NCBI GenBank assembly: GCA_031841125.1
Contig: CM063110.1
Span: 17,231,626-17,295,625 of the forward strand
From: Acanthococcus lagerstroemiae
Lineage: Eukaryota > Arthropoda > Insecta > Hemiptera > Eriococcidae
DNA: 64,000 nucleotides
Reading direction: 5' to 3'
Both the position numbers and the translations under genes were made by a program. Within the stretch, counting starts at the first letter, position 1. The number at the start of each line of letters is the position of its first letter. Below, piece by piece: positions 63,840 through 64,000 of the stretch. The notes under the pieces are model-generated. The model was given only the letters and a program-made list of their open reading frames with translations. It ran no database searches and had not been told where the DNA came from.

Positions 63840-64000
63840 TAGATACGAGTGTATCATGTAACTTTTTAAATTTTTTTCCCTTTTTTTTTAAATTTGTGTT
63901 TTCAAAATTCTGTCAAGTTAAAGCCCCCAGTCGTAATTTCCATTTTGGCTGTGACCGGAGGGCTTCAAATAAATAAATATTATTATTATTATTATTATTT
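63840..64000 (+). repeat. LINE 3' end with ATT microsatellite tail
   Basis: The sequence CTGTGACCGGAGGGCTTCAA runs into AATAAATAAAT and an (ATT)n tail at about 63974-64000, the usual 3' end of a LINE that ends in a short tandem repeat. The window ends inside it. Confidence 0.55.

Noticed and set aside
63974..64000. Independent microsatellite locus
   Set aside because: The ATT run directly follows an AATAAATAAAT LINE terminus and is best read as its tail.

Overview
The window is intron-rich animal DNA (canonical GT-AG introns, about 38-40% GC by eye, dense in decayed transposable elements). The encoded kinase looks arthropod-like, probably from an insect, but the species cannot be fixed from the sequence. 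No prokaryotic features, CRISPR arrays or operons are present.

The backbone is one plus-strand gene for protein kinase N (PKN/PRK, a Rho effector of the AGC kinase class). It enters from the left and ends at 52951. Seventeen coding exons join with consistent phases into 951 codons plus a stop. They encode part of a linker, HR1b, HR1c, a C2-like domain, a variable linker, a complete AGC kinase domain and the C-terminal extension. The HR1a repeat and the true start lie upstream of the window.

The 19.2-kb PKN intron between 6446 and 25685 holds a second plus-strand gene: two coding exons (17429-17899 and 24570-25460) for a 453-residue Ser/Cys-rich protein that I do not recognise.

Most of the rest is repeat DNA. 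There are tRNA-headed SINE copies (4.8, 6.5, 18.7, 38, 51.5, 55 and 58 kb) and decayed non-LTR retrotransposon pieces (15, 21-23, 26, 27, 51, 56-57.6, 61-62 and 64 kb). There are also many small terminal-inverted-repeat elements. Nine have hAT-like ends with 7-8 bp target duplications (four of them exact), and five have TA-flanked ends. Several nest inside one another and give a relative insertion order. Downstream of PKN (55-60 kb) is a threefold repeated unit that carries a precise intron-like segment of 72-80 bp.

Points most worth a second look are: the unidentified nested gene; Ser instead of Asp at the PKN hydrophobic-motif position; a possible internal promoter and start exon just before the kinase exons (46244-46330); an open CpG-rich candidate exon at about 23848-24060; and the repeated intron-like units downstream of PKN.
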